Shown: piece after piece, positions 24,822 to 34,211 of the stretch
Numbering within the stretch: position 1 is the stretch's first letter
How the letters are laid out: every line of letters begins with the position of its first letter
DNA from: Parapedobacter deserti
GTDB taxonomy: Bacteria; Bacteroidota; Bacteroidia; Sphingobacteriales; Sphingobacteriaceae
DNA length: 64,000 bases
Direction of reading: 5' to 3'
NCBI RefSeq assembly: GCF_042646065.1
Contig: NZ_JBHRTA010000038.1
Span: forward strand, 868,001 to 932,000
Notes under the pieces: model-generated
Told to the model about the DNA's origin: nothing
What the model saw: the letters and a program-made list of their open reading frames with translations, nothing else
The model's database searches: none
Position numbers and translations under genes: made by a program

Positions 24822-25858
24822 TGAGCATTGAATTGAAGAACGACCTACTGATACGTGCTGCTTTTTCACAGCGCACCGAACGTCCTCCGGTGTGGATGAT
24901 GAGGCAGGCTGGCCGGTTTATGAAAGAATACTGGGACATAAAAAACAGGTATTCTTTTTTGGAAATGTGCAAAACGCCCGAGATTGCAGCGGATGTAACG
25001 ATGCTGCCGGTAGACTTGCTGGGCGTGGACGCCGCCATCCTGTTTTCGGATATCCTCGTCACGGCCGAAGCTATGGGCGGGCAGTTGAGCTTTGAGCAGG
25101 GGATTGGGCCACGGTTTGCCAATCCGGTTCGAAGCCGGGCAGATGCGGAAGCGTTGCGTACCGATGTTCTCGATGAACTGCAGTATGTGGCTGATGCGAT
25201 CACGGTAATCCAGCAACGGTTGCAGGGTAACATTCCGCTCATCGGTTTTGCGGGGGCCCCTTTTACGGTGCTTAGTTACCTGGTGGAGGGAGGTTCGTCG
25301 AAAGATTTCAAACGGACAAAACTGCTGCTTCACAATGAGCCGGAATTGGCCCATTTCATCTTGCGGAAAATAGCAGATGTGACGGCCGATTATCTCAATA
25401 TGCAGATTGAGGCGGGCGTCAATGCCCTGCAATTGTTCGACAGTTGGGCGTTAGCACTGTCGTACGACGATTACCGCTCTTTCGCACATGACTATAATGT
25501 CTATATCATTTCGAAGCTCAAAAGAAAGGGCGTACCGGTGATTTCTTTTTGCAAAGGAAGTTCTGTATTTGCACCGTTGATGGCTGACGCCAAGCCTGAT
25601 GTAATTTCGATGGATTGGAATGCGGATTTGCGCCAGGTGAAGGAAAGGTTACCGGATGGCATCGCCGTACAAGGTAACTTGGACCCTTATGTACTATATG
25701 CCGATAAGAAAGTCATCAAGGAAAAGATTTTACACCTATTTGAACGCATGCGGGGATCTGATGGTTTTATCTTCAACCTGGGACATGGGATTATGCCGGA
25801 TATTCCGTTTGATAACGTGAAATATGCCATCGATGTGGTGAAAGAGTTTAGGTTTTAA
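24821..25858 (+). CDS. hemE: Uroporphyrinogen decarboxylase
   Basis: 345 residues, GTG start sharing its G with the upstream stop codon. Family signatures: PPVWMMRQAGRFMKEY (22-37) with the substrate-binding Arg residues, and FAGAPFTVLSYLVEGG further on. Removes four carboxyl groups from uroporphyrinogen III in heme synthesis. Its TAA shares a base with the hemJ ATG. Confidence 0.95.
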   Translation: MSIELKNDLLIRAAFSQRTERPPVWMMRQAGRFMKEYWDIKNRYSFLEMCKTPEIAADVTMLPVDLLGVDAAILFSDILVTAEAMGGQLSFEQGIGPRFANPVRSRADAEALRTDVLDELQYVADAITVIQQRLQGNIPLIGFAGAPFTVLSYLVEGGSSKDFKRTKLLLHNEPELAHFILRKIADVTADYLNMQIEAGVNALQLFDSWALALSYDDYRSFAHDYNVYIISKLKRKGVPVISFCKGSSVFAPLMADAKPDVISMDWNADLRQVKERLPDGIAVQGNLDPYVLYADKKVIKEKILHLFERMRGSDGFIFNLGHGIMPDIPFDNVKYAIDVVKEFRF

Positions 25859-26394
25859 TGTTGTACCTCTACGCCAAAGCCGTACATATTATCTTCGTCA
25901 TCACGTGGATGGCGGGGTTGTTTTATATGGTCCGCCTTTTTATTTACCACACCGAAGCACGGCAAAAACCTGGGCACGAGTACCAGGTGCTGCACCGGCA
26001 GTTCATGGTGATGGAAAGCAAGCTGTGGTGGATCATTACGACTCCTTCTATGTATTTGGCTGTTGCCGCCGGTCTGACTATGCTTTACATTGCACCGGGT
26101 TTGCTACAAGCCGGCTGGATGCATGTGAAACTGGCTTTTGTGCTTGGGCTAGTCACTTACCACTTTGTTTGCCAGCGCATCATGTTCAGGCTTATGCAAG
26201 AGCGGAACAAATGGACATCGATCAAGCTGCGCCTTTGGAACGAATTAGCCACGGTGATGCTGTTTGCTATTGTGTTTGCTGTGGTGCTCAAAAGTGCGAT
26301 CCACTGGGTATATGGCGTGCTCGGTTTGCTCCTGTTGTCTATGATGCTGATGCTTGCCGTAAGGTGGTATAAAAAAATCAGGGAACGATGCTAG
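25858..26394 (+). CDS. hemJ: Protoporphyrinogen IX oxidase HemJ
   Basis: 178-residue membrane protein with about four to five helices. Conserved HemJ features: His10 in KAVHIIFVITWMAGLFYMVR and Lys91 in WMHVKLAFV, the two residues needed for activity in studied homologues. Oxidises protoporphyrinogen in the cytoplasmic membrane. Follows hemE with a 1-base overlap, and its stop overlaps that of the convergent dehydrogenase gene by 4 bp (CTAG). Confidence 0.88.
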   Translation: MLYLYAKAVHIIFVITWMAGLFYMVRLFIYHTEARQKPGHEYQVLHRQFMVMESKLWWIITTPSMYLAVAAGLTMLYIAPGLLQAGWMHVKLAFVLGLVTYHFVCQRIMFRLMQERNKWTSIKLRLWNELATVMLFAIVFAVVLKSAIHWVYGVLGLLLLSMMLMLAVRWYKKIRERC

Positions 26395-27821
26395 CTGCCG
26401 AAGCATAAGTATTTCACCTCGGTATACTCATCAAGTCCGTGTTTGGATCCTTCTCGGCCGATTCCTGATTGCTTAACGCCTCCGAAAGGCGCCGCGGCAT
26501 TGGAAAGCAATCCGGTATTGATACCCACCATGCCGGCTTCAAGCCGCTCCGCCACCCGCCAGCATCGATTAATGTCTTTACTGTAAAAATAGGATGCCAA
26601 ACCGAATTCCGAATCGTTAGCCATGGCAATCCCCTCTTCTTCGGTTTCGAACCGAAACAGCGCACATACCGGTCCGAATGTCTCTTCATAGGCAATCCGC
26701 GATGATGGGTGCACATCGGCTAAGACGGTAGGTTGATAGAAGAGGCCTTTCGTTACCTTGCCACCTGTCCGCAGGCTGGCTCCTTTATCGATGGCATCTT
26801 GCACATGTGCCTTTACCTTTTCCAATCCGTCTTGATTGATAAGCGGGCCCACCAGCACACCTTCGTCAAGCCCGTTCCCTACTTTCAGTTTTTTTACGGC
26901 AGCGGTCAGTTTCCTGGTGAAGCTGTCGTATATGCCGTTTTGCACATAAAGCCGGTTGACGGAGACGCATGTTTGTCCGGAGTTGCGAAATTTGCCAGTA
27001 ATCGCTCCATTTACAGCGGCGTCGACATCGGCATCATCAAAAACGAGGAATGGCGCATTTCCTCCGAGCTCGAATGATACGTTTTTAATTGTTTTGGCTG
27101 CCAACGCCATCAACGCACGCCCTACTTCGGTAGAGCCGGTAAATGAAATCTTGCGTACTTTCTCGTGAGTTGCCAACGCTTCTCCCATACCTTTGCTGTC
27201 TTTGCCCGTGACCACGTTAAGCACGCCGGGAGGGAATCCTGCTTCGTGAGCAAGCTTAGCCACGGCCAACGCCGTAAATGGCGTTTGGGAAGCAGGTCGG
27301 AGAACGACCGTACAGCCGCAGGCCACCGCAGGGGCTACCTTCCGGGTGATCATTGCGAGCGGAAAGTTCCAAGGAGTGATGGCGGTGACCACACCCACCG
27401 GCTGACGGATGGTGACAAGCCGTTGGTCTTTTTTGGGCGCGGGTATAGTTTCGCCGTACGCCCGTTTGGCTTCCTCGGCAAACCACGCTACGAAGGAGGC
27501 GCCGTAGTCGACTTCAGCAAGGCTCTCTGTCAGCGGCTTGCCACTCTCCAAGGTCATGATGCGCGCTAATTCCTGTTTGCTGGCCATGATAAGCTCATAC
27601 CACTTGCGAACAGTGTTGCTTCTAATGGCCGTATCGGTGTCTCGCCAACAGGGCCATGCTTGATGAGCATATTCGATGGCCTTCATGCAATCCGGCACGC
27701 CAAGGTCCGGTACGGAGGCGATAGTCTCGCCGGTGGCGGGATTGACCACATCAAAGGTCTTACGGGCATGGGTGAATTTGCCGTTGATGTAGGCTTTGGA
27801 ATTAATTATTAACTTGCGCAT
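26391..27821 (-). CDS. gabD: NAD(P)-dependent succinate-semialdehyde dehydrogenase-like aldehyde dehydrogenase
   Basis: 476 residues. Complete aldehyde dehydrogenase: oxyanion Asn152 (ITPWNFPLA), Glu251 (FELGGNAPF) and nucleophile Cys285 (NSGQTCVSVNR). Closest by eye to GabD (CTVVLRPASQTPFTALAVA, C-terminal GREGSKHGLDEYTEVKYLC). The cofactor-binding Lys usually found in the KPA motif is Arg175 here. The start MRKLIINSKAYINGKF is natural. Gene alone; substrate by family is succinate semialdehyde, but other short semialdehydes are possible. Confidence 0.85.
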   Translation of the reverse strand: MRKLIINSKAYINGKFTHARKTFDVVNPATGETIASVPDLGVPDCMKAIEYAHQAWPCWRDTDTAIRSNTVRKWYELIMASKQELARIMTLESGKPLTESLAEVDYGASFVAWFAEEAKRAYGETIPAPKKDQRLVTIRQPVGVVTAITPWNFPLAMITRKVAPAVACGCTVVLRPASQTPFTALAVAKLAHEAGFPPGVLNVVTGKDSKGMGEALATHEKVRKISFTGSTEVGRALMALAAKTIKNVSFELGGNAPFLVFDDADVDAAVNGAITGKFRNSGQTCVSVNRLYVQNGIYDSFTRKLTAAVKKLKVGNGLDEGVLVGPLINQDGLEKVKAHVQDAIDKGASLRTGGKVTKGLFYQPTVLADVHPSSRIAYEETFGPVCALFRFETEEEGIAMANDSEFGLASYFYSKDINRCWRVAERLEAGMVGINTGLLSNAAAPFGGVKQSGIGREGSKHGLDEYTEVKYLCFGS

Positions 27822-27825
27822 TTAT

Positions 27826-27858
27826 CAAACACAGGGGTATATGTTGTTAATAACATAT
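27826..27858 (-). promoter_or_regulatory. Putative promoter/operator of the aldehyde dehydrogenase gene
   Basis: A perfect palindrome ATATGTT-GTTAAT-AACATAT (27839-27858) lies upstream of a -7-like TGTGTTTG (27833-27826, minus strand). A regulator bound there would cover the -33 region of the gene. Confidence 0.4.
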
Positions 27859-27883
27859 GGCAATGCTAATAGTTTTTCGCTAA

Positions 27884-27915
27884 ATTGTCAATATTAGCCA
27901 ATAAATGTACCTTTG
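27884..27915 (+). promoter_or_regulatory. Promoter of the polysaccharide cluster
   Basis: ATTG (27884-27887, one mismatch), 20 bp, TACCTTTG (27908-27915). It points into the run of co-directional polysaccharide genes from 27938 on. Confidence 0.6.
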
Positions 27916-27937
27916 TCCCGATGCCGTTACCAAGCGA

Positions 27938-28492
27938 ATGAGCAAATTTCGTATCTACAACGCATATATTAACAACCAAATGGAAAGTGTTAAACTGCTT
28001 ATTACTTTCTGTATACGGTACGGCTTTTGGTCCGGATTGAGATTATATTTTAAGCCTGAGTCCGGACGTGTCGGCCACAACAAGTTGGCATCAGTAAAGC
28101 ATCCGTTTTCACTGCAGGCCAACACATCAGATATCGACGCATTTTACCAGGTCTTCTATAATAACCACTACGACATCGAATTAGCTAAACTTCGAGTCCT
28201 TATAGACAGGGGCGCTAATGTGGGACTCTTTACAATGAAAAATAGGTACCCAGGCGCAAAGGTCATCTGTGTTGAACCCGACAATGAAAATTCGATATCT
28301 TGCAAAGGAGTGTCAGCAGCTATGCTGCATGACGTCGACAAGCGTGGCTGTTCCCGATCTTTTTTTGAGGCGATTAACCGCGCGTTGCCCCAATATGCGT
28401 TTTCCGTGAAAGGTGAAAACGTAATCATTGAGAATATGAAATATAATATAAATAGGGTTTATACAAGCGTACCTAATCATTTGACGATTTGA
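27938..28492 (+). pseudogene. FkbM-type methyltransferase with internal deletion
   Basis: 184 residues where family members have about 260-290. The N-terminal part is good: an N-terminal helix region, then the SAM-binding motif LIDRGANVGLF (88-98) and acidic VEPDNEN (112-118). The C-terminal part also looks genuine (LHDVDKRGCSRSFFEAINRA, 130-149, and YAFSVKGENVIIEN). Between residues 119 and 129 the roughly 90-100 residues that normally hold the second half of the Rossmann fold and the DIEGAE motif are gone, yet the frame is kept. It therefore cannot fold as an active enzyme. Start ATG 27938 was chosen as the first in-frame ATG downstream of the -7 box; ATG 27980 is an alternative. Confidence 0.7.
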
Positions 28493-29985
28493 TAAGGAAA
28501 ATTAGTTTCTTGTTTCTTTTAAGGTTTGCAAAAATCGCGTTGTCGGTTTTAAGTCTTTGGCTATCGGCTAAGTACTTCGGGACATCGATTTGGCGGGATG
28601 TATGGTTGCTTGCGTTAAATGGTATTGTTGTACTGGATGCCGCAATCTGGGGACCCTTGAATGAGATTTTCCGGACGAAATTTATTTTTATCCGCGAAGA
28701 AGAGGGTGAACAGCAAGCATTGACAAAGGTAAGATCTCTTTTTTTTTTCACTTGCTTGGTGTCCGTCGCTTTAGTGATCATTGTTGCTTGTTTTCGTGAT
28801 TTCTTTGTTGGCGTTTTGGCGCCTGGTTTTGATAGCAAAGAACTTACCTCGTTATCGTTGATGTTATTGGTGCTGATCCCCGCATTACTTCTGAATCAAG
28901 TTAACCTGCTTCTTAACAGCCTGTTGAACGCTTATCATTCATTTGTCATTCCCGATATCGTGGCATTTGTCGGTACCGCCGTCAACATCATCCTCTTGAT
29001 CTTATTGGCACCGGTCATTGGAATATTTTCATTGGTAATTTCCTACTATATAGGTATCCTGTTACTTACAGGTTTGTTAGTGTGGCAGGTATTCCGGCTG
29101 AAAATTGGGCTTTTTTCGAATACCGGTCCGATAAAGTTCTCTTACTTTTGGATATTTTTTGGTTTTTCCTTGCCGTTTTTTTATTCCTATTTTTTGGGAC
29201 AAATAAGTGCCGTTTTGGAGAAGTCGCTAGCAAGTACGTTAGGTGTTGGTATGGTGTCTATGGTTGATTATGGAAGAAAGTTTTCGGAGATGTTAATTAC
29301 CGTATTATTAGGTATATTAATGACTTTTTTGGTTCCATCCATTTCCCAGCATTTTATAAGAAAAGATTACAGCGCATTTTATACAGATTTCAGGAAAATC
29401 TATCAATGGGGGCTTTTGATAATCACGATTTTTGTTGCGTTATTTTCCGTGATTCCTGACTCCATTGTTCGTTTTTTTTATAATGAAGATTCTATCAGCG
29501 TAGTCGAGCTAGCGACAATAAGCCGATTGTCTTCATTATACGCATGGGGAGTACTTGTTGTGTTCCTTTATTTTGTATTTGGAATGGCGCTATTGTCATC
29601 AAATAACAAGAAAAAATACGCTTATCTTGCAGTAGTTGCCCAAATGATTACTATCGGGTTGAACCTGCTGTTGGTGAGGCATGTAAGAGAAATCGCTTTT
29701 CCGGTTGCGTACATCTCGGGGCACCTGATTGGCGCAGCATTTATGTTTATTTTTTTTCCTTTTCAGATCAAGAAACTTTTGGCATTGACCATCAAATACA
29801 TGGGAATGATGGCTTCGGTTGTGGGCATTCTATTTGCACTTGATTGTTTTTTGCCTTTAGGTTTATCCGATGTGCAGTTAATAGTTTTGTATACTTGCGT
29901 TGCTCTTTTTTCACTCGTTTTGCTTTCTGCTATTTTTAGACTTGACGAATGGAAGTACATAAGCCGATTGTTGAAATGGTTATAA
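28489..29985 (+). CDS. Polysaccharide flippase of the MurJ/Wzx (MVF) superfamily
   Basis: 498 residues with about 14 membrane helices. It resembles MurJ-like MVF proteins (LSAKYFGTSIWRDVWLLA near the first helix pair, NQVNLLLNSLLNAYHSFVIPDI mid-protein) rather than classic Wzx. In this setting it most likely moves the lipid-linked repeat unit across the inner membrane. TTG start overlapping the upstream TGA; there is no closer ATG. Visibly AT-richer than the flanking housekeeping genes. Confidence 0.78.
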   Translation: MIRKISFLFLLRFAKIALSVLSLWLSAKYFGTSIWRDVWLLALNGIVVLDAAIWGPLNEIFRTKFIFIREEEGEQQALTKVRSLFFFTCLVSVALVIIVACFRDFFVGVLAPGFDSKELTSLSLMLLVLIPALLLNQVNLLLNSLLNAYHSFVIPDIVAFVGTAVNIILLILLAPVIGIFSLVISYYIGILLLTGLLVWQVFRLKIGLFSNTGPIKFSYFWIFFGFSLPFFYSYFLGQISAVLEKSLASTLGVGMVSMVDYGRKFSEMLITVLLGILMTFLVPSISQHFIRKDYSAFYTDFRKIYQWGLLIITIFVALFSVIPDSIVRFFYNEDSISVVELATISRLSSLYAWGVLVVFLYFVFGMALLSSNNKKKYAYLAVVAQMITIGLNLLLVRHVREIAFPVAYISGHLIGAAFMFIFFPFQIKKLLALTIKYMGMMASVVGILFALDCFLPLGLSDVQLIVLYTCVALFSLVLLSAIFRLDEWKYISRLLKWL

Positions 29986-30001
29986 CCGTGCTTTTCAAGC
30001 G

Positions 30002-31111
30002 ATGAAAAGGTTTTTGACGATTTTTCCTCAGTTACGGAACGTACATTTAACAAAGGATGTAGGAATGATTCCGTATTTTTTGCAACGGGAACAGCATTAT
30101 GACTGCACAATTGCGTGTTTCGGATATGATCAGTACCCTTATCTGGAACAGGAAGTACAGGGTTTGAAGCTGAAGGTAATAAAAAGACTTTTTAAAAGTG
30201 ATTTTCTAAATTTGGTTTTATTTATTTTTTCGGAACATAAAAAATACGATGTGTTGCAGATGTATCATTATTCGCGGGACACATTGCTATTACTATATCT
30301 GTTCAAGGCACTGGGGCTGTTTCGAAAAAAGACTTATCTTAAACTCGATGCGGACGATCGTATCAGGAGCTTTAAATTCGGAAGTGGACCAAGTGGTTTG
30401 ATTGCTCGTTTTCTGTTTCGTTCGATTTCCCTTGTAAGTATAGAGTCTAAACCGCTTCACGAATATTTAAATAATGACAACCACTTGGGAAGAAAAATTA
30501 CCTATATTCCTAATGGTTTTCATCATAAAAACGGGGAACACGTCCGCGTGGATTATGGCGAAAAATCTAATTTAATTGTTTCCGTTGGACGTTTGGGCTC
30601 AAGGCAAAAGGCCACAGAGCTTGTCTGCGAAGCATTTACGAAGTTTGTTATATCTCAACCGGACTGGATATTGATGTTAATAGGAACAGAGGAGCCTGTA
30701 TTCAGCCAATATTTGGATGACTTGATGTTTAAGCACCCTTTTTTGCATAAAAAGATAAAGCGCTTAAATGAGGTCACGGATCGAAACCTTCTAATGTCAT
30801 ATTACAAACAGGCGAAAATGCTGGTACTGCCTTCTCGCTGGGAAGGATTTCCATTGGTTTATGTGGAAGCTATTTCTTCTGGATGCTACGTTATTACAAC
30901 ACCTGTTTCAGCTGGTTTGGACGTCACAAGAAACGGTGAACTAGGGGTGATTGTACCTTTTGATAGTGTCGATGAAATAGCTTATGCAATGCTTGACTAT
31001 GCTGCCAACGAATCCCATATGCGGACAATCAGTAGTAACATACAGAACTATGCTTATCAACAATTTTGGTGGCCTCGAATAGTAGAAAAGATAAGTGAAG
31101 CGCTTTATTGA
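30002..31111 (+). CDS. GT4-family glycosyltransferase
   Basis: 369 residues, GT-B fold. C-terminal donor-binding region LPSRWEGFPLVYVEAISSG carries the EX7E pair, preceded by VSVGRLGSRQKATEL. The donor and acceptor sugars cannot be told from sequence. AT-rich like the flippase gene. Overlaps the next gene by 1 base. Confidence 0.82.
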   Translation: MKRFLTIFPQLRNVHLTKDVGMIPYFLQREQHYDCTIACFGYDQYPYLEQEVQGLKLKVIKRLFKSDFLNLVLFIFSEHKKYDVLQMYHYSRDTLLLLYLFKALGLFRKKTYLKLDADDRIRSFKFGSGPSGLIARFLFRSISLVSIESKPLHEYLNNDNHLGRKITYIPNGFHHKNGEHVRVDYGEKSNLIVSVGRLGSRQKATELVCEAFTKFVISQPDWILMLIGTEEPVFSQYLDDLMFKHPFLHKKIKRLNEVTDRNLLMSYYKQAKMLVLPSRWEGFPLVYVEAISSGCYVITTPVSAGLDVTRNGELGVIVPFDSVDEIAYAMLDYAANESHMRTISSNIQNYAYQQFWWPRIVEKISEALY

Positions 31112-32010
31112 TGATTGACGTGCAAGTTTCCATTATTATTGTTAATTACAACACCACAGCACTGACTTTACAGTGTATTAAAAGTATCCGTAAAATGGTG
31201 CTGGGTATACGCTATGAAATCATTGTCGTCGACAATCATTCATCAGAGGGAGCTGTTGCACTACTGGCGTCAAGAAAAGATATCACGTTTATACGTAATG
31301 GTGAAAATCTGGGGTTCGGCCGTGGTAATAATAAAGGGGCTGAATGCGCAAAGGGAAAATATTTCTTTTTCGTCAACTCGGATACGTATTTTGTAAACGA
31401 TGCGGCGACCATTTTACACACATTCATGGAAGAAAAGGGAAATGAACGCGTAGGGTGTTGCGGTGGAATGCTTCTGACGTCGGATGGCAAAAAACAAGCT
31501 TCTTATGGAAATTTTCCTTCGGTCTTCGGAGTACTTTCGGAAATCGGCCTGTATCGGCTTTACCGGAAGCGGTTTACCGACCGCCTGTCGATTGCTGTGA
31601 AGGACGGGGCGGTGCATGTAAAAGAAGTTGATTACATTACAGGAGCGGATTTTTTTGTCAGATCAGCCGTTTTCCGACAAGTGGGTGGCTTTGACCCGGA
31701 TTTCTTTTTATATTTTGAAGAGACGGAGCTGGCGTGGCGCATCCGTCATGCCGGCTTTATGTCCATGTGGGTTCCCGCAGCCCGGATAGTGCATCTGGAG
31801 GGAGGATCAACAACGGACACATCGGGTAAATGGCCGTTGCAAAAAATACGATTCTTTACTCAAAGCCGGTATTTATACTTTCGGAAAACAACAGGGAGGT
31901 GGGCATTGCTCGCGGTAAAAATGCTGCTTTCTTTTCAAGCATTAATGCGGTGGATATATCGCCGTGAAAGATATTACTTCGATGTATTTCGTATAATTGT
32001 AACCTCTTAA
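31111..32010 (+). CDS. GT2-family glycosyltransferase (rhamnosyltransferase-like)
   Basis: 299 residues, GT-A fold: VSIIIVNYNTTALTLQCI at the start, VVDNHSSEGA, the metal-binding VNSDTYF, and the late ETELAWRIRHAGF motif typical of the WbbL/RfbF-like group that often transfers rhamnose. The ATG at 31111 shares its A with the upstream stop. Confidence 0.85.
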   Translation: MIDVQVSIIIVNYNTTALTLQCIKSIRKMVLGIRYEIIVVDNHSSEGAVALLASRKDITFIRNGENLGFGRGNNKGAECAKGKYFFFVNSDTYFVNDAATILHTFMEEKGNERVGCCGGMLLTSDGKKQASYGNFPSVFGVLSEIGLYRLYRKRFTDRLSIAVKDGAVHVKEVDYITGADFFVRSAVFRQVGGFDPDFFLYFEETELAWRIRHAGFMSMWVPAARIVHLEGGSTTDTSGKWPLQKIRFFTQSRYLYFRKTTGRWALLAVKMLLSFQALMRWIYRRERYYFDVFRIIVTS

Positions 32011-32040
32011 ACATCGAGTTATTTGTAAGGGTGGTTTGGT

Positions 32041-33156
32041 ATGAAGAAAATCTTAGTTGTATTTGGTACAAGGCCTGAGGCCATTAAGCTGGCTCCTTTG
32101 ATCAAAGCCATCCAGCAGCGAAATACCGATTTTTTGCTGGAAATATGTGTAACCGCTCAACATCGCTATATGCTCGACCAAGTACTCTCTTTTTTTGAGA
32201 TTGTTCCGGACTATGACTTGGATTTGATGCGCGATAAACCCAATCTCTTTACCCTTACCGCGACAGTACTGGTTAGGATGAAAGAAGTGCTTGAAGCCAG
32301 TAAGCCGGATTACGTATTGGTTCATGGGGATACCACGACTTCCATGGTCGCGTCATTGGCTGCTTATTACGAGCAGATTTCAGTATGCCACGTGGAAGCT
32401 GGGCTTCGGACGCACAACCCATATGCTCCGTTTCCCGAGGAAATAAACAGGCAGTTGACGGGACGGATCGCTCAGCTGCATTTTGCACCCACGCTGAAAG
32501 CCAAGGAGAACCTGATGCGCGAGGGGATAGATGAGACCTTGATCCATGTGACGGGCAATACGGTCATTGATGCTTTGAATTGGGCAAGGGTGAGGCTTGA
32601 AGGTTATCACGATGAAGAAATCGAAGTGATGCAACGTGCCGTCGGCAACGCCGGCAAAGTGATACTGGTCACCGCCCACCGGCGGGAAAACCACGGCAAG
32701 GGCATTGTGGATATCTGCGTTGCGCTGCGAGAGATCGCGTTGCGCGACGATGTGCTCATTGTCTTTCCTGTGCACCTGAACCCCGAGGTGCGCAATCCTG
32801 TGTCTGAGTTATTGGGTAACCTGTCCAACGTGCTATTGGTTGATCCGCTTGGATATCCAGCCTTCACTTGGCTTATGCTGCGGTCTTACCTTATCATTAC
32901 GGACAGCGGCGGTATCCAAGAAGAAGCCCCGAGCTTGGGGAAACCCGTTTTGGTTATGCGGGAGGTTTCTGAGCGCCCAGAAGCGATAGCAGCAGGCGTG
33001 GTTAAATTGGTGGGTACGCAATCGGACCACATCATTAAAGAGGTGATGTCGCTTTTGGATGACCATGACGAATTCAGGCGGATGGCTGCCGGAAGCAGCC
33101 CTTATGGCGACGGGCATAGTGCCGAGCGAATAGTGAATATTTTGCTAGACAACTGA
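32041..33156 (+). CDS. wecB: UDP-N-acetylglucosamine 2-epimerase (non-hydrolysing)
   Basis: 371 residues. Interconverts UDP-GlcNAc and UDP-ManNAc, supplying ManNAc-type sugars to the polymer. Conserved VVFGTRPEAIKLAPL (6-20), Asp97 (HGDTTT), Glu119 (HVEAGLRT), Glu133/134 (FPEEINR) and the VTAHRRENHG segment. The GC content is again like that of housekeeping genes. Overlaps the next gene by 1 base. Confidence 0.94.
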   Translation: MKKILVVFGTRPEAIKLAPLIKAIQQRNTDFLLEICVTAQHRYMLDQVLSFFEIVPDYDLDLMRDKPNLFTLTATVLVRMKEVLEASKPDYVLVHGDTTTSMVASLAAYYEQISVCHVEAGLRTHNPYAPFPEEINRQLTGRIAQLHFAPTLKAKENLMREGIDETLIHVTGNTVIDALNWARVRLEGYHDEEIEVMQRAVGNAGKVILVTAHRRENHGKGIVDICVALREIALRDDVLIVFPVHLNPEVRNPVSELLGNLSNVLLVDPLGYPAFTWLMLRSYLIITDSGGIQEEAPSLGKPVLVMREVSERPEAIAAGVVKLVGTQSDHIIKEVMSLLDDHDEFRRMAAGSSPYGDGHSAERIVNILLDN

Positions 33157-34211
33157 TGAGGGTATTGTTTTTAGCTAATTTCCCGGCAACGGAAGCCTTA
33201 TCGGAAGGCATGTCCCAGCGTATGGCGGCTGTTGACGAACAGTACGAGGAATACGAACGGGCGTACCTGTTTGTCTCTCATCGCTTGTTTTGGTTTAAAG
33301 AACGCTACAAAGTAAAAAGGGGCGCCTTGCAGTATCACTGCAACTTGTTCAGGCATTTTTTTTTCATCCATAAGCTGCTGAAAAAGGCCGACGTGATTTA
33401 TATTCATTCCGTGATTAACCTGTTACCTTTGTTGCCGGTTTGGCTGATTACCAGAAAGCATGCGAAAGTGATTTTGGATGCGCATGGCGTGGTCCCCGAG
33501 GAGCACCTGCTTGCTGGGAAGCGATGGAAAGGCAAACTATATGGACTTAGTGAAAAAGTGCTGTTTGACAATGTGGATACGGTTATAACGGTTTCGGAAG
33601 CCATGAAGCGCCATTTTCAGGTAAAGTATCCGGTATCACGTGCTCGTTATATACTGTACCGCATATTGCCCGTCAATATCGTTCAGGACGACTATGAGTT
33701 GGAAGACCACCATGAACCGCCCATCCGGGTGGTATATAGTGGAAATACGCAGAAGTGGCAGCATATCGAACTGATGATATCCATTATCAAAGAGAACCTT
33801 TCCGAGCGGATCAGGTACGATATCCTTACAGGCGATCTGGAGCAAATGAGAGGATACTTGCGTGATGCTGGCTTGGATTCAGCGCACAACGTCCATGTTG
33901 CTAAAGTCTCTCCCCAAGAGTTAAAAAGTTATTATAAGCTTGCGCACTATGGATTCGTTTTGCGCGATGAGATTGTCGTAAATCGCGTTGCGTGCCCCAC
34001 GAAACTCGTTGAGTACCTTTATTATGGCATCATTCCGATTGTCAAATCTCCATCGATAGGGGATTTCATGGAGACCGGGTACGAGTTTTTGGAAAGCTCC
34101 TCGTTCTCCCCAGAAGTGAAAGCGAGGAAAAGTGCCAAAAATCATGCGATCATCAAGCGTTGGCTCGCGGCAGATCAAGCGTTGGATGTCAAAAAACTGA
34201 TGGGCCGATGA
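33156..34211 (+). CDS. Glycosyltransferase (GT-B, GT4-like)
   Basis: 351 residues. N-terminal Rossmann half with MRVLFLANFPA and the helix VTVSEAMKRHF; C-terminal half with IRVVYSGNTQKWQH and CPTKLVEYLYYGIIPIV, where the donor-binding Glu lies. The usual second Glu of EX7E is not seen. Overlaps the next start as ATGA. Confidence 0.7.
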   Translation: MRVLFLANFPATEALSEGMSQRMAAVDEQYEEYERAYLFVSHRLFWFKERYKVKRGALQYHCNLFRHFFFIHKLLKKADVIYIHSVINLLPLLPVWLITRKHAKVILDAHGVVPEEHLLAGKRWKGKLYGLSEKVLFDNVDTVITVSEAMKRHFQVKYPVSRARYILYRILPVNIVQDDYELEDHHEPPIRVVYSGNTQKWQHIELMISIIKENLSERIRYDILTGDLEQMRGYLRDAGLDSAHNVHVAKVSPQELKSYYKLAHYGFVLRDEIVVNRVACPTKLVEYLYYGIIPIVKSPSIGDFMETGYEFLESSSFSPEVKARKSAKNHAIIKRWLAADQALDVKKLMGR

